A DNA stretch of 64,000 nucleotides from Mycolicibacterium brumae. Its GTDB lineage: Bacteria; Actinomycetota; Actinomycetes; Mycobacteriales; Mycobacteriaceae. The DNA is taken from positions 310,001 to 374,000 of the forward strand of contig NZ_CP104302.1 in NCBI RefSeq assembly GCF_025215495.1. The letters are read 5' to 3'. The notes under the pieces were generated by a model. That model ran no database searches, had not been told where the DNA came from, and saw only the letters and a program-made list of their open reading frames with translations. A program made the position numbers and the translations under genes. Below are positions 25,369-35,777 of the stretch, piece after piece; the first letter of the stretch is position 1; every line of letters begins with the position of its first letter.

Positions 25369-25659
25369 TTAGACCCAGTTCTGGTAACCGCCCTCGGGCC
25401 CGAGCAACTCCTCCAGCCGCGCCCGGGTGATCCGGGCCAGCTCCTCGCGGTCGGCGTCGTCGGCGGGCAGCTCCGCCAGCAGCGCCTCCACCCGTTCGAA
25501 CAGCTCCTCGCGGCTGGCGTACGGCCGCACCGCGGCCAGCTCGGCGGCCATCGTCACGTAGCCGGCGACGCCGTAGACGGCGTGCACGGCGCAGCGCGTC
25601 GGCAGATTGTTGAACCCGTCGAGTCCGATCCCCTGATGTACCAACACACTGAGGATCAT
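25369..25659 (-). CDS. Small protein resembling the N-terminal part of OHCU decarboxylase
   Basis: 96 residues. GLDGFNNLPTRCAVHAVY followed by RPYASREELFERVEALLAEL resembles the first half of 2-oxo-4-hydroxy-4-carboxy-5-ureidoimidazoline decarboxylase (uric acid catabolism). Family members have about 160 residues; the HPRIG motif and the C-terminal half are missing, and the protein ends in a short charged tail. It may be a stand-alone variant with another role or an eroded gene. No other purine-catabolism gene is near. The start (ATG 25659) is not certain. Confidence 0.6.
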   Translation of the reverse strand: MILSVLVHQGIGLDGFNNLPTRCAVHAVYGVAGYVTMAAELAAVRPYASREELFERVEALLAELPADDADREELARITRARLEELLGPEGGYQNWV

Positions 25660-25721
25660 CGAAGAGTCATGCCACGCCCGGGTTTCCTCGTGTTACGTCC
25701 GGGCTAAATCTCGGCCGGGTG

Positions 25722-26210
25722 TCAGTGCCCTTCGGCCTGGAACCGCTCGATGGAGCGCTGGATCTCGGCCTCGGCCTCGGCGCGGCCCACCCAATCGGCG
25801 GCGTCGACGTGCTTGCCTGGCTCCAGATCCTTGTAGTGCACGAAGAAGTGCTTGATCGCCTCGAGTTCGAAGGCGCTGATGTCGTCGAGGTCCTGGATGT
25901 GGTCCCAGCGCTTGTCACCGGCCGGCACACACAGCACCTTCGCGTCGCCGCCGGCCTCGTCGGTCATGTTGAACATGGCGACCGGGCGGGCTTCCACGAT
26001 CACGCCGGGGAACACCGACTGCGGCAGCAGCACCATGGCGTCCAGCGGGTCGCCGTCCTCGCCGAGGGTGTCCTCGATGAAGCCGTAGTCGGTGGGGTAG
26101 CCCATCGGGGTATAGAGGTGGCGGTCCAGCCGCAGCCGGCCCGTCTTGTGGTCCACCTCGTACTTGTTGCGGTCGCCCTTGGCGATCTCGATGGTGACGT
26201 CGAACTCCAC
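25722..26210 (-). CDS. ppa: Inorganic pyrophosphatase
   Basis: 162-residue family I soluble pyrophosphatase, which drives biosynthetic reactions by hydrolysing PPi with Mg2+. Signature residues are visible: [40 protein letters not shown] (the DxDPxD metal site) and the [11 protein letters not shown] loop. The GTG start at 26210 has a strong GAAGGAG 6 nt upstream. It is divergent from dacB, as in M. tuberculosis (Rv3628/Rv3627c as recalled). Confidence 0.96.
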   Translation of the reverse strand: MEFDVTIEIAKGDRNKYEVDHKTGRLRLDRHLYTPMGYPTDYGFIEDTLGEDGDPLDAMVLLPQSVFPGVIVEARPVAMFNMTDEAGGDAKVLCVPAGDKRWDHIQDLDDISAFELEAIKHFFVHYKDLEPGKHVDAADWVGRAEAEAEIQRSIERFQAEGH

Positions 26211-26297
26211 GCCCGGCTCCTTCGGCTTCGATTTTTAAACTCGCCCGCGAACACTATCGCGGAGGGATCGGCGCGTGGCAGCGATACCCTGCAGTAC

Positions 26298-27668
26298 ATG
26301 TCCGCATCCCGTCCGCGCCGCGGCAGGCACATCGCGCTGGCCCTGGGCGTGCTCGTCACGGTGGTGGCGCTGGTGGTCGTCGCGGGCCTGCTGACCCGCG
26401 GCGGGCACGACGGCCCGCCGGCCCCGGCGCCCGTCGCGCTGCAGGCCGCGGTGATCCCGGTGTCCGGCGACGCGCCGATGCCGACGGTCAGCGGGCTGGC
26501 CGCCGCGCTGGCCGGGCCGCTCGACGACGAGGACCTGGGCGCGTTCACCGGCCGGATCGCCGACGCGCTGACGGGTAAGGAACTGTGGGCCAAGAACCCG
26601 AACGTGCCGATGCAGCCGGCCTCGGTCACCAAGACGCTGACCGCCGCCGCGGCGCTGCTGACCCTGGACCGCGAGGACCGGCTGACCACCCGGGTGGTGG
26701 CCGCCGACTCCGGCGCCACCGCGGGCACGGTGGTGCTGGTCGGCGGCGGCGACACCACCATCTCCACCGCCGACCCGGGCAGCCCCACCTGGTACCGCGG
26801 CGCGGCCCGGCTCACCGACCTCGCGGATCAGTTGCGCCGCAGCGGTTTTCAGCCGACCGGCGTGCAGGTCGACACCTCGCTCTACAGCGGTCCGCGGATG
26901 GCGCAGGGCTGGGACGGCCGCGACATCCTCGGCGGCGACATCGCGCCGATGGAACCGGTCATGGTCGACGGCGGGCGCACCCAGCCGACGACGGTGGAGT
27001 CCCGTCGCTCGTCGACCCCGGCGCTGGACGCCGGCCGGGCGCTGGCCGGCGCGCTGGGGCTGGACCCCAAGCGGGTGGTGTACGCCAACACCCCGCCGGC
27101 CGGGGAGGAACTGGCCACCGTGCAGTCCGCGCCGCTGATCCAGCGGCTCACCGAGATGATGCACAGCTCCGACAATGTGATGGCCGAGGCGGTCGGCCGC
27201 GAGGTCGCCGCCAAACTCGGCCGGCCGATGAGCTTCGTCGGCGGCGCGGCCGCGGTGCTGCAGGTGCTCGGCGACAACGGCGTCGACACCTCCGGCGCGC
27301 AGTTACACGACAACAGTGGCCTGTCCGTCGACGACCGGCTCACCGCCACCACCCTCGACGAGGTGGTCGCCCAGGCCACCGGCGACGAGCACCCGCAGCT
27401 GCGCCCGCTGCTGGACATGCTGGCCATCGCCGGCGGCAGCGGCACCCTGTCGGACCGCTTCCTGGGTGACGACATCCGCGAGTCGGCCGGCTGGCTGCGC
27501 GCCAAGACCGGGTCGCTGACCGGCACCAACACCCTCGCCGGGGTGGTCACCGACCGGGCCGGGCGGGTGCTGACGTTCTCCTTCATGTCCAACAACGCCG
27601 GGCCCACCGGCCGCAACGCCCTGGACACCCTGGCCGCTGTGCTTCGGACCTGCGGCTGCGGCTCGTGA
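26298..27668 (+). CDS. dacB: D-alanyl-D-alanine carboxypeptidase, PBP4 type (S13)
   Basis: 456 residues: one N-terminal membrane helix (residues about 13-32), then a penicillin-binding catalytic domain acting in the periplasm on peptidoglycan stems. The three active-site motifs are present: SVTK (SxxK, near residue 113), SSDN (SxN) and KTG (AKTGSLTGT). The ATG at 26298 starts MSASRPRRGRH; upstream in-frame codons overlap ppa and are not used. It is first in a run dacB, zincin-like, tilS, hpt with overlapping ends. Confidence 0.93.
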   Translation: MSASRPRRGRHIALALGVLVTVVALVVVAGLLTRGGHDGPPAPAPVALQAAVIPVSGDAPMPTVSGLAAALAGPLDDEDLGAFTGRIADALTGKELWAKNPNVPMQPASVTKTLTAAAALLTLDREDRLTTRVVAADSGATAGTVVLVGGGDTTISTADPGSPTWYRGAARLTDLADQLRRSGFQPTGVQVDTSLYSGPRMAQGWDGRDILGGDIAPMEPVMVDGGRTQPTTVESRRSSTPALDAGRALAGALGLDPKRVVYANTPPAGEELATVQSAPLIQRLTEMMHSSDNVMAEAVGREVAAKLGRPMSFVGGAAAVLQVLGDNGVDTSGAQLHDNSGLSVDDRLTATTLDEVVAQATGDEHPQLRPLLDMLAIAGGSGTLSDRFLGDDIRESAGWLRAKTGSLTGTNTLAGVVTDRAGRVLTFSFMSNNAGPTGRNALDTLAAVLRTCGCGS

Positions 27669-28720
27669 CCTCTGCCGCGGCCATGCTGGACTGGCAATTC
27701 GCCGCCGACCTCGGCGCGCGACTGGCCCGCCCGGGGCCGCCGATGTCGGACTACACCCGCGATCAGGCCATCGCCGTGCTGGCCGACTGCGCGCTGCGCG
27801 CCGAACCGCTGGTCCGCGAGATCAGCCGGCTGACCGCCGGACAGGACGCCCCGGAGGCCGCGATCGTCGACCGCCCGGACTGGATCCGCGCCGCGGCGGC
27901 CGGTATGCGGGTGCTGATGTCCGCCGCCACCGGGCCGGCCGAACCCGAACCCGAGCCGAGCGGCCTGCTGGGCCGGGCCGGCGCGCTGGCGTCCACGCTG
28001 GCCGGCCGCGCCGCCGGCGCGCAGACCGGCGCGGTCCTGGCGTTCGTGTCCTCGGGCATCCTCGGCCAGTTCGACCCGTTCGGCGCCGACGGACCCCGGC
28101 TGCTGCTGGTCTACCCGAACATCGTCGCCGTCGAGCGCCAGCTGCGAGTGCCGCCAGCGGACTTCCGGCTGTGGGTGTGCCTGCACGAGGTCACCCACCG
28201 GGTGCAGTTCAGCGCCAACCCGTGGCTGTCGGACTACATGGCCTCGGCCGTCGGGGTGCTGACCGGCGAGAACGAGGAGCAGTTCTCCGATCTGCTGACC
28301 CGGGTGTCGGCGTTCGCCCGCAACCGCGAGGAGGGCATGGTCGGGTTGCTGCGCGCCACCATGGCCGAGCCGCAGCGGAAGGCGCTGGACCAGATGCTGG
28401 TGCTCGGCACCCTGCTGGAGGGCCACGCCGACCACGTGATGGACGCCGTCGGGCCGTCGGTGGTCCCGTCGGTGCACACCATCCGGGCCCGGTTCAATTC
28501 CCGACGGGAACGCAAACACTCCCCACTGCAGCGGCTGCTGCGCGCGGTGCTGGGCCTGGACGCCAAGCTCGCGCAGTACACCCGCGGCAAGGCCTTCGTC
28601 GACAACGTCGTCGGCCGGGTCGGGATGGACCGCTTCAACACCATCTGGACCGGCCCGGACACCCTGCCGCTGCCGCCCGAGGTCGACCATCCGCAGCGCT
28701 GGATCGACCGGGTGCTGTGA
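27665..28720 (+). CDS. Zincin-like metallopeptidase-fold protein (Rv3626c-like, DUF2342)
   Basis: 351 residues. CLHEVTHRVQF near residue 165 matches the HExxH zinc motif of the DUF2342/F420-biosynthesis-associated zincin-like family, and EGHADHVMD further on could supply another metal ligand. GTG start overlaps the dacB stop (GTGA). No signal peptide; the protein is helical. The family is conserved in actinobacteria, and the biochemical role is not established to my knowledge. The neighbour order dacB, this gene, tilS, hpt is the same as in M. tuberculosis. Confidence 0.85.
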   Translation: MTSAAAMLDWQFAADLGARLARPGPPMSDYTRDQAIAVLADCALRAEPLVREISRLTAGQDAPEAAIVDRPDWIRAAAAGMRVLMSAATGPAEPEPEPSGLLGRAGALASTLAGRAAGAQTGAVLAFVSSGILGQFDPFGADGPRLLLVYPNIVAVERQLRVPPADFRLWVCLHEVTHRVQFSANPWLSDYMASAVGVLTGENEEQFSDLLTRVSAFARNREEGMVGLLRATMAEPQRKALDQMLVLGTLLEGHADHVMDAVGPSVVPSVHTIRARFNSRRERKHSPLQRLLRAVLGLDAKLAQYTRGKAFVDNVVGRVGMDRFNTIWTGPDTLPLPPEVDHPQRWIDRVL

Positions 28721-29670
28721 GCGGGAGCGCGGGTGAAACGAGCTTGCACCGGCTGATCCGGGCGCTGGCGGCGTTCGCCCGCGAGGTTCCCGACGGGCCC
28801 TGGTGCGTCGCGCTCTCCGGCGGCCCGGACTCCCTGGCGCTGGCCGCCGCCGCGGCCCGCAGCCGCCCGACCGCCGCGCTGATCGTCGACCACCGGCTGC
28901 AACCTGGATCGGCGGGGGTCGCTTCGAACGCCGCCGAGCAGGCGTCACGGCTGGGCTGCGAATCCGCGCAGGTGCTGACCGTTTCCGTCGGCGCCGACGG
29001 GGGACCGGAGGCCGCCGCCCGCGCCGCCCGCTACGCCGCGTTGGAGCAGGCCCGCGCCGGTCGGCCGGTGCTGCTCGGGCACACCCTCGACGACCAGGCT
29101 GAAACGGTGCTGCTCGGCCTGGCCCGCGGGTCGGGGCCACGCTCCATCGCCGGGATGCGGCCCTGGGCGCCGCCGTGGGGCCGGCCGCTGCTGGGCCTGC
29201 GCCGGGCCGACACCGAAGCCGCCTGCGCCGAACTGGGCCTGGACCCCTGGCGCGATCCGCACAATAGCGACCCGCGATTCACCCGGGTGCGGCTGCGCGA
29301 CGAGGTGCTGCCGCTGCTGGAGGACGTGCTCGGCGGCGGGGTCGCGGCGGCGCTGGCCCGCACCGCCACCGCGCTGCAGGAGGACGGCGACGCCCTCGAC
29401 GCGCTCGCCGAAACCGTCGACGTCGAAGACCAGCCGCAGGTCACCGTGTTTTTCGGGCTTCCCACCGCGGTGCGGCGCCGGGCGCTGCGACGGTGGCTGC
29501 TGCGCTGCGGGGCGCACCGGCTCACCGATGAGCAACTGCGGGCCGTCGACGCGCTGGTCACCGACTGGCGCGGGCAGGGCGGGGTGGCCGTCGGTGGGGC
29601 CGGGCCGCGGGAGCGACTGTTCGCCGAACGCCGCGACGGTCGGCTGCGGCTGCGGATTGAGCCGGTCTGA
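28717..29670 (+). CDS. tilS: tRNA(Ile)-lysidine synthetase
   Basis: 317 residues. The PP-loop ATP-pyrophosphatase motif is ALSGGPDSLALA near residue 30. The enzyme modifies C34 of tRNA-Ile2 to lysidine so that it reads AUA. HTLDDQAETVLLGLARGSG and RPLLGLRRADTEAAC are typical. GTG at 28717 overlaps the preceding stop (GTGA). Length is normal for the mycobacterial form, which lacks the long C-terminal domain of E. coli TilS. Its neighbour is hpt, a common tilS-hpt-ftsH arrangement. Confidence 0.94.
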   Translation: MSGSAGETSLHRLIRALAAFAREVPDGPWCVALSGGPDSLALAAAAARSRPTAALIVDHRLQPGSAGVASNAAEQASRLGCESAQVLTVSVGADGGPEAAARAARYAALEQARAGRPVLLGHTLDDQAETVLLGLARGSGPRSIAGMRPWAPPWGRPLLGLRRADTEAACAELGLDPWRDPHNSDPRFTRVRLRDEVLPLLEDVLGGGVAAALARTATALQEDGDALDALAETVDVEDQPQVTVFFGLPTAVRRRALRRWLLRCGAHRLTDEQLRAVDALVTDWRGQGGVAVGGAGPRERLFAERRDGRLRLRIEPV

Positions 29671-29701
29671 GTAGTCAGCCCCCGGGGCGGCATGGCACGC
29701 T

Positions 29702-30280
29702 GTGCAGGTGCCGGCCCACACAGAGCTGTACCCCGGGGACATCGAATCCGTGCTGCTGTCGCAGGAACAGATCTACGAGCGCACCAACGAGCTGGCCGAG
29801 GCCATCGCCGCGGACCACCGCGACGGCGGGGGAGACCAGGACCTGCTGCTGGTCACCGTCCTCAAGGGCGCGGTCATGTTCGTCACCGACCTGGCCCGCG
29901 CGCTGCCGGTGCCGACCCAGCTGGAGTTCATGGCCGTCAGCTCCTACGGCTCCTCCACCTCGTCGTCCGGGGTGGTGCGCATCCTCAAGGACCTCGACCG
30001 CGACATCAATGGCCGTGACGTGCTGATCGTCGAGGACATCATCGACTCCGGCCTGACGCTGTCCTGGCTGCTGCGCAACCTGGCCACCCGCAACCCGCGC
30101 TCGCTGCGGGTCTGCACCCTGCTGCGCAAACCCGAAGCCGTGCGCGCCGACGTCGACGTGGCCTACATCGGGTTCGACATCCCCAACGAGTTCGTCGTCG
30201 GCTACGGCCTGGACTACGCCGAGCGCTACCGGGACCTGCCCTACATCGGCACCCTGGACCCGAAGGTGTACAGCTCCTAA
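29702..30280 (+). CDS. hpt: Hypoxanthine-guanine phosphoribosyltransferase
   Basis: 192 residues; purine salvage enzyme transferring phosphoribose from PRPP to hypoxanthine or guanine. The PRPP-binding motif [14 protein letters not shown] is intact, [11 protein letters not shown] is the flexible loop, and the C-terminal [15 protein letters not shown] matches the family. The GTG at 29702 is the likely start; another in-frame GTG is at 29708. It ends convergently with lpqG, sharing CTAA at 30277-30280. Confidence 0.95.
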   Translation: MQVPAHTELYPGDIESVLLSQEQIYERTNELAEAIAADHRDGGGDQDLLLVTVLKGAVMFVTDLARALPVPTQLEFMAVSSYGSSTSSSGVVRILKDLDRDINGRDVLIVEDIIDSGLTLSWLLRNLATRNPRSLRVCTLLRKPEAVRADVDVAYIGFDIPNEFVVGYGLDYAERYRDLPYIGTLDPKVYSS

Positions 30281-31014
30281 TCCAGTTCCCAGGAGATGTC
30301 GACGGTGAACGTCAGCGTCTGCTTGCCCGGCTCCAGCGGCACATTCGACGGCTCGGCCGCGGTCCGCGACTCGAACGCCGGGGACGGCACGTCGACCGAG
30401 GCCGGCGATTCCAGGATCGAGATGATCTTGCCGAGCTTCATCCCGGCCAGCTCCGCGTACTGCTCGGCGCGGGCCTGAGCGTCGGCGAACGCCTTCGCGC
30501 GGGCGTCCTTCACCATCTGCGAATCGTCGCTGATGCTGTAGTCCACATTGTTGATGCGCATCGCGTCGCCGCCGTTGAACACCGCGATGCCCAGGATCTT
30601 CGACGCCGACTCGGCGTTGCGGATGGTCAGCGTGATGGTGTTGGTGGCCTGGTAGCCGGTGACGGTGTTGCCGTCGTTGGAGGTCTGCGGGTTCAGCGTG
30701 ACATTGCTGGTGGCGATGTCGGTGCGGTCCACCCCGGCGCCGACGAGCGCGTCGAGCACGGTGGTCTGCACCTCGTTGGCCTCGGCCATCGCGGTGTTCG
30801 CGTCCGAGGCCGTTTCGCTGACCGTCAGGCTCGCGGTGAGGGTGTCCGGGGTGCCCTCGGTCTTGCCGGTGCCGGTCACGCTGACCTGCCGCACATCGCT
30901 GGACGATCCGACCGGGCTGGCCGCGTCGCAACCGGACAGCGCGAGCGCCGTGGCCGCGATCAGCGAACCGGCTCCGAGGCGGGCGAGGGTGCGGGATTTT
31001 CCGGCGCTGGGCAT
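30277..31014 (-). CDS. lpqG: SIMPL-domain (DUF541) lipoprotein, LpqG-like
   Basis: 245 residues from the ATG at 31014. Lipoprotein signal peptide with lipobox ALSGC (Cys 29). The rest is one SIMPL domain: [20 protein letters not shown] at the start and a helical [20 protein letters not shown] segment. The family is envelope-associated with poorly known function. It is convergent with hpt and divergent from ftsH. In M. tuberculosis, as I recall, the espACD region separates lpqG from ftsH; here only 94 bp do. Confidence 0.88.
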   Translation of the reverse strand: MPSAGKSRTLARLGAGSLIAATALALSGCDAASPVGSSSDVRQVSVTGTGKTEGTPDTLTASLTVSETASDANTAMAEANEVQTTVLDALVGAGVDRTDIATSNVTLNPQTSNDGNTVTGYQATNTITLTIRNAESASKILGIAVFNGGDAMRINNVDYSISDDSQMVKDARAKAFADAQARAEQYAELAGMKLGKIISILESPASVDVPSPAFESRTAAEPSNVPLEPGKQTLTFTVDISWELD

Positions 31015-31108
31015 GCCCGCCAGACTAGCGGCTCGGCGCGGGAGCCCTACCGGTAACCTGTGAGGACACCTGGCATGCCACAGGGAAGGACCCGGCGCGA
31101 GCCACACG

Positions 31109-33475
31109 ATGAACCGAAAAACCGTCATCCGGACGCTGACAGTGGTCTTTGGGCTGCTCGTCATAGGCCTGTTGTTCTTCTATCTGGGTGATGACACCCG
31201 CGGCTACAAGCAGGTGGACACCTCGGTGGCGGTCGCCCAGATCCGCGACGGCAACGTCTCCGAGGCGCAGATCGACGACCGTGAGCAGCAGGTCCGGGTC
31301 ACCCTCAAGGACGGCAAGACCGTCGAGGGCTCCGACAAGCTGATCGCCAAGTACCCCACCGGGTTGGCGGTCACCCTGTTCAACGACCTCGACAAGCAGG
31401 ACGCGAAGGTCAACACCACCGTCAAGCAGGAGGGGTTCTTCTCCACCCTGCTGATCTTCATGCTGCCGTTGCTGCTGCTGGTGTTCCTGTTCGTCATGTT
31501 CGCCCGGATGCAGGGCGGCGGCCGGATGGGATTCGGGTTCGGCAAGTCCCGCGCCAAGCAGCTCTCCAAGGACATGCCCAAGACCACCTTCGCCGACGTC
31601 GCCGGCACCGACGAGGCGGTCGAGGAGCTCTACGAGATCAAGGACTTCCTGCAGAACCCGTCGCGCTACCAGGCGCTCGGCGCGAAGATCCCCAAGGGCG
31701 TGCTGCTCTACGGCCCGCCCGGCACCGGCAAGACGCTGCTGGCCCGCGCGGTCGCCGGCGAGGCCGGGGTGCCGTTCTTCACCATCTCCGGCTCGGACTT
31801 CGTGGAGATGTTCGTCGGCGTCGGCGCGTCCCGGGTCCGGGACCTGTTCGAGCAGGCCAAACAGAACAATCCGTGCATCATCTTCGTCGACGAGATCGAC
31901 GCCGTCGGCCGCCAGCGCGGCGCCGGCATGGGCGGCGGGCACGACGAGCGCGAGCAGACCCTCAACCAGCTGCTGGTCGAGATGGACGGCTTCGGCGACC
32001 GCCAGGGCGTCATCCTGATCGCCGCCACCAACCGGCCCGACATCCTGGACCCGGCGCTGCTGCGCCCCGGCCGCTTCGACCGGCAGATCCCGGTCAGCGC
32101 GCCGGATCTGGCCGGACGGCGCGCGGTGCTGCGGGTGCATTCCCAGGGCAAGCCGATCGCCGAGGACGCCGACCTGGACGGGCTGGCCAAGCGGACCGTC
32201 GGGATGTCCGGCGCGGACCTGGCCAACGTGATCAACGAGGCCGCGCTGCTCACCGCGCGGGAGAACGGCACCATCATCACCGGGGCGGCGCTGGAGGAGG
32301 CCGTCGACCGGGTGGTCGGCGGGCCGCGGCGCAAGAGCCGCATCATCAGCGAGCAGGAGAAGAAGATCACGGCCTACCACGAGGGCGGGCACACCCTGGC
32401 AGCGTGGGCGATGCCGGATCTGGAGCCGATCTACAAGGTGACCATCCTGGCCCGCGGGCGCACCGGCGGGCACGCCGTCGCCGTCCCCGAGGACGACAAG
32501 GGCCTGATGACCCGCTCGGAGATGGTCGCCCGGCTGGTGTTCGCGATGGGCGGCCGGGCCGCCGAGGAGCTGATCTTCCGGGAGCCGACGACGGGCGCGT
32601 CCTCCGATATCGAGCAGGCCACCAAGATCGCCCGCGCGATGGTCACCGAGTACGGCATGAGCGCCAAACTCGGCGCGGTGAAGTACGGCACCGAGCACGG
32701 CGACCCGTTCCTGGGCCGCACCATGGGCACCTCCCCGGACTACAGCCACGAGGTGGCCCGTGAGATCGACGAAGAGGTCCGCAAGCTGATCGAGGCCGCG
32801 CACACCGAGGCGTGGGAGGTGCTCACCGAGTACCGCGACGTGCTGGACGTGCTGGCCGGCGAGCTGCTGGAGAAGGAAACCCTGCACCGACGAGAACTCG
32901 ACCGGATCATGGCGAGCGTGCGCAAGCGCCCGCGGATCACCGCGTTCGACGACTTCGGCGGCCGCATCCCGTCGAACAAGCCGCCCATCAAGACCCCGGG
33001 CGAGTTGGCCATCGAGCGCGGCGAGGAGTGGCCCAAGCCCGCCCCGGAGCCAGCGTTCAAGGCCGCCATCGCCGCCGCGTCCGCGCAGGCCGCGGCCTCC
33101 GCGCCATCGAACCCCGTGCCGCCGAACTTCGCGCCGCCGAGCCCGAATGGTTCCGGCGACGGCAGGCACGCCGCGCCGAACGGCTACCCGCAGCCGCAAT
33201 ACCCGCAACACGCGGGCGCCGGTCAGCACGGCCCGCAGGGCCAGCATGGGCAGCCGCAGCACGGTGGCCAGCAGCAGGGGCAGCCCCAGGGCGGGCAGCC
33301 GAACTACGGCGCCCCGGCCGGCTGGCACGCGCCGGGCTGGCCGCCCGCGCCCCAGGCCCCGCACTACCCGCCGCCGTCGCAGCCCGCCCGGCCGGTCTAC
33401 CCGCCGTCGGGCCAGCAGCCGCCGTACCCTTACCCGGGCCAGCCCCAGGGCGAACCGGGCGAGGACCGTCGCTGA
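31109..33475 (+). CDS. ftsH: ATP-dependent zinc metalloprotease FtsH
   Basis: 788 residues. Two membrane helices (about 9-27 and 112-132) flank a short external domain. The AAA+ domain follows with Walker A GPPGTGKT, Walker [15 protein letters not shown] and the SRH region, then the protease site [10 protein letters not shown] (HExGH). It degrades misfolded and regulatory membrane proteins. The C-terminal 150 residues are a Pro/Gln/Gly-rich disordered tail longer than in E. coli and typical of mycobacteria. It overlaps folE by 1 nt (TGATG), starting the folate operon. Confidence 0.96.
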   Translation: MNRKTVIRTLTVVFGLLVIGLLFFYLGDDTRGYKQVDTSVAVAQIRDGNVSEAQIDDREQQVRVTLKDGKTVEGSDKLIAKYPTGLAVTLFNDLDKQDAKVNTTVKQEGFFSTLLIFMLPLLLLVFLFVMFARMQGGGRMGFGFGKSRAKQLSKDMPKTTFADVAGTDEAVEELYEIKDFLQNPSRYQALGAKIPKGVLLYGPPGTGKTLLARAVAGEAGVPFFTISGSDFVEMFVGVGASRVRDLFEQAKQNNPCIIFVDEIDAVGRQRGAGMGGGHDEREQTLNQLLVEMDGFGDRQGVILIAATNRPDILDPALLRPGRFDRQIPVSAPDLAGRRAVLRVHSQGKPIAEDADLDGLAKRTVGMSGADLANVINEAALLTARENGTIITGAALEEAVDRVVGGPRRKSRIISEQEKKITAYHEGGHTLAAWAMPDLEPIYKVTILARGRTGGHAVAVPEDDKGLMTRSEMVARLVFAMGGRAAEELIFREPTTGASSDIEQATKIARAMVTEYGMSAKLGAVKYGTEHGDPFLGRTMGTSPDYSHEVAREIDEEVRKLIEAAHTEAWEVLTEYRDVLDVLAGELLEKETLHRRELDRIMASVRKRPRITAFDDFGGRIPSNKPPIKTPGELAIERGEEWPKPAPEPAFKAAIAAASAQAAASAPSNPVPPNFAPPSPNGSGDGRHAAPNGYPQPQYPQHAGAGQHGPQGQHGQPQHGGQQQGQPQGGQPNYGAPAGWHAPGWPPAPQAPHYPPPSQPARPVYPPSGQQPPYPYPGQPQGEPGEDRR

Positions 33476-34056
33476 TGGCGGAATTTCCCGAGTTCGACCA
33501 GGAACGGGCCGAGGCGGCGGTGCGCGAGCTGCTGCTGGCCGTCGGCGAGGACCCCGAGCGCTGCGGGCTGCGGGACACCCCCGCCCGGGTGGCCCGCTCG
33601 TTCAAAGAGATCTTCGGCGGGCTCTACACCGACCCGGACACCGTGCTGGAGACCACCTTCGATGAGCAGCACGACGAACTGGTGCTGGTCAAGCAGATCC
33701 CGATGTACTCCACCTGCGAGCACCACCTGGTGGCCTTCCACGGGGTGGCGCACGTCGGATACATCCCCGGCCACGACGGCCGGGTGACCGGACTGTCGAA
33801 ACTCGCCCGGGTGGTCGACCTGTACGCCAAACGCCCGCAGGTGCAGGAGCGGCTCACCGGGCAGATCGCCGACGCGGTGATGCGCAAACTCGATCCGCGC
33901 GGCGTCATCGTGGTGATCGAGGCCGAGCATCTGTGCATGGCGATGCGCGGGGTGCGCAAACCCGGCGCGATCACCACCACCTCGGCGGTGCGCGGACAAT
34001 TCAAGACCGACAAGGCGTCCCGCGCCGAAGCCCTGGATCTGATCCTGCGTAAATGA
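33475..34056 (+). CDS. folE: GTP cyclohydrolase I
   Basis: 193 residues; first committed step of tetrahydrofolate synthesis (GTP to dihydroneopterin triphosphate). Zinc ligands and catalytic residues are visible in [14 protein letters not shown] and [17 protein letters not shown]. The ATG overlaps the ftsH stop and the 3' end overlaps folP by ATGA. All key residues present. Confidence 0.97.
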   Translation: MAEFPEFDQERAEAAVRELLLAVGEDPERCGLRDTPARVARSFKEIFGGLYTDPDTVLETTFDEQHDELVLVKQIPMYSTCEHHLVAFHGVAHVGYIPGHDGRVTGLSKLARVVDLYAKRPQVQERLTGQIADAVMRKLDPRGVIVVIEAEHLCMAMRGVRKPGAITTTSAVRGQFKTDKASRAEALDLILRK

Positions 34057-34886
34057 GGCCCGCCGGCATTCAGGTGATGGGCGTCGTCAACGTCACCGAC
34101 GACTCGTTCTCCGACGGCGGACTGTTTCTCGACCCGGATCACGCTGTGGCGCACGGTCTTTCCCTACTCGCCGACGGCGCGGACACCCTCGACGTGGGCG
34201 GTGAGTCGACCCGGCCCGGCGCAGTGCGGGTGCCGGCCGCCGTCGAGTTGGGCCGGGTGCTGCCGGTGATCCGCGCGCTGGCCGCCGCCGGCGCGACGGT
34301 CAGCATCGACACCACCCGCGCCGAAATCGCCGCCGCCGCACTGGAAGCCGGCGCCGCGCTGGTCAACGACGTCTCCGGCGGCCGCGCCGACCCGGCGATG
34401 GCCCCGCTGCTGGCCCAGGCCGGCGTCCCGTGGATCCTGATGCACTGGCGGCCGATCTCCGCCGACGACCCGCACCGGGTGCCCGACTACACCGACGTCG
34501 TCGCCGACGTGCGCGCCGAACTGCTGCGCTCCGTCGACGCCGCCGTGGCCGCTGGCGTCGCGCCGGAGAACCTGATCATCGACCCCGGACTGGGTTTCGC
34601 CAAGAACGCCGCGCACAACTGGGCGCTGCTGCGCGGGCTGGGCGAGCTGGTCGCCACCGGGATCCCGGTGCTCGTCGGGGCGTCCCGCAAGCGGTTCCTC
34701 GGCGCGCTGCTGGCCGCCGACGACGGCGCCCCCCGACCGCCGGACGGCCGGGAGACCGCGACCGCGGTGATCTCCGCGCTGGCCGTCGAACACGGGGTGT
34801 GGGGCGTGCGGGTGCACGACGTCCGCGCCTCGTCGGACGCGCTGAAGGTCGTCGCGGCCTGGACCCGAGGGGGAGCCGATGCCTGA
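34053..34886 (+). CDS. folP: Dihydropteroate synthase
   Basis: 277-residue TIM-barrel enzyme joining p-aminobenzoate to dihydropterin pyrophosphate; sulfonamide target. Signatures [14 protein letters not shown] near the N-terminus and [14 protein letters not shown] are intact, as is the substrate loop [13 protein letters not shown] and GASRKRF near the end. ATGA overlap with folE and 8-nt overlap with folB place it in the folE-P-B-K operon. It corresponds to folP1 of M. tuberculosis by position. Confidence 0.96.
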   Translation: MRPAGIQVMGVVNVTDDSFSDGGLFLDPDHAVAHGLSLLADGADTLDVGGESTRPGAVRVPAAVELGRVLPVIRALAAAGATVSIDTTRAEIAAAALEAGAALVNDVSGGRADPAMAPLLAQAGVPWILMHWRPISADDPHRVPDYTDVVADVRAELLRSVDAAVAAGVAPENLIIDPGLGFAKNAAHNWALLRGLGELVATGIPVLVGASRKRFLGALLAADDGAPRPPDGRETATAVISALAVEHGVWGVRVHDVRASSDALKVVAAWTRGGADA

Positions 34887-35271
34887 CACCGACCGAATCG
34901 AACTGCGCGGCTTGACCGTTCGCGGCAACCACGGCGTGTTCGACCACGAGCGCCGCGACGGCCAGGACTTCGTCATCGACGTGGTGCTGTGGCTGGACCT
35001 GGCGCCGGCCGCCGCCTCCGACGACCTCGCCGACACCTACGACTACGGGGTGCTGGCCGCCCGGGCCGCCGAGATCGTCGGCGGGCCCGCGCGGGATCTC
35101 ATCGAGACGGTGGCCGCCGAGATCGCCGACGACGTGATGACCGACGAGCGGGTGCAGGCCGTCGAGGTGACCGTGCACAAGCCGTCGGCGCCGATCCCGC
35201 TGGACTTCGCCGATGTCGCCGTGGTGGCCCGGCGCGCCCGCCCGCCGCAACCCCGGGTGAGGTTGGTGTGA
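34879..35271 (+). CDS. folB: Dihydroneopterin aldolase
   Basis: 130 residues; converts dihydroneopterin to hydroxymethyldihydropterin. [21 protein letters not shown] (two blocks) carries the substrate Glu region and VHKPSAPIP the conserved Lys-Pro. GGGGGAG just upstream of the ATG at 34879 serves as ribosome-binding site inside folP. It ends in GTGA overlap with folK. Confidence 0.95.
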   Translation: MPDTDRIELRGLTVRGNHGVFDHERRDGQDFVIDVVLWLDLAPAAASDDLADTYDYGVLAARAAEIVGGPARDLIETVAAEIADDVMTDERVQAVEVTVHKPSAPIPLDFADVAVVARRARPPQPRVRLV

Positions 35272-35777
35272 GCATTGCCGTGCTGTCCATCGGCAGCAAT
35301 GTGGGCGACCGGCTGGGGCATCTGCGCTCGGTGCTCGACGGGCTCGGGCCGCGGGTGCGCGCGGTGTCGCCGGTGTATTCCACCGCGCCGTGGGGTGGCG
35401 TGGAGCAGGACGATTTCCTCAACGCCGTCGTCGTCGCCGAAGACGACCTGGACCCGATCGAATGGCTGGATCTGGCCCAGTCGATGGAGAAGGCCGCGCA
35501 CCGGGTGCGCGGGCAGCATTGGGGCCCACGCACTCTCGACGTCGACATCGTCACCGTCAGCGACCACACCGGAACGCTGCGGCGGGTGTGCGACCGGCTG
35601 ATCCTGCCGCACCCGTACGCCCACCAGCGCGCGTTCGTGCTCGCGCCGTGGCACGACGTCGACCCGGACGCGACGCTGGCCGTCGACGGGTCCGACCACC
35701 CGATCGCCGAGCTGCTGGCCGCGACGCCGCCGGAGGAACTCGCCGCGGTGGCGCGCACGGATCTGGCGCTGCGGTGA
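35268..35777 (+). CDS. folK: 2-amino-4-hydroxy-6-hydroxymethyldihydropteridine diphosphokinase (HPPK)
   Basis: 169 residues from the GTG at 35268. Pyrophosphorylates hydroxymethyldihydropterin to feed Fol[10 protein letters not shown] at the N-terminus, [17 protein letters not shown] (the two catalytic Asp) and [18 protein letters not shown] are diagnostic. GTGA overlaps at both ends tie it to folB and the following membrane gene. Confidence 0.95.
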   Translation: MSIAVLSIGSNVGDRLGHLRSVLDGLGPRVRAVSPVYSTAPWGGVEQDDFLNAVVVAEDDLDPIEWLDLAQSMEKAAHRVRGQHWGPRTLDVDIVTVSDHTGTLRRVCDRLILPHPYAHQRAFVLAPWHDVDPDATLAVDGSDHPIAELLAATPPEELAAVARTDLALR

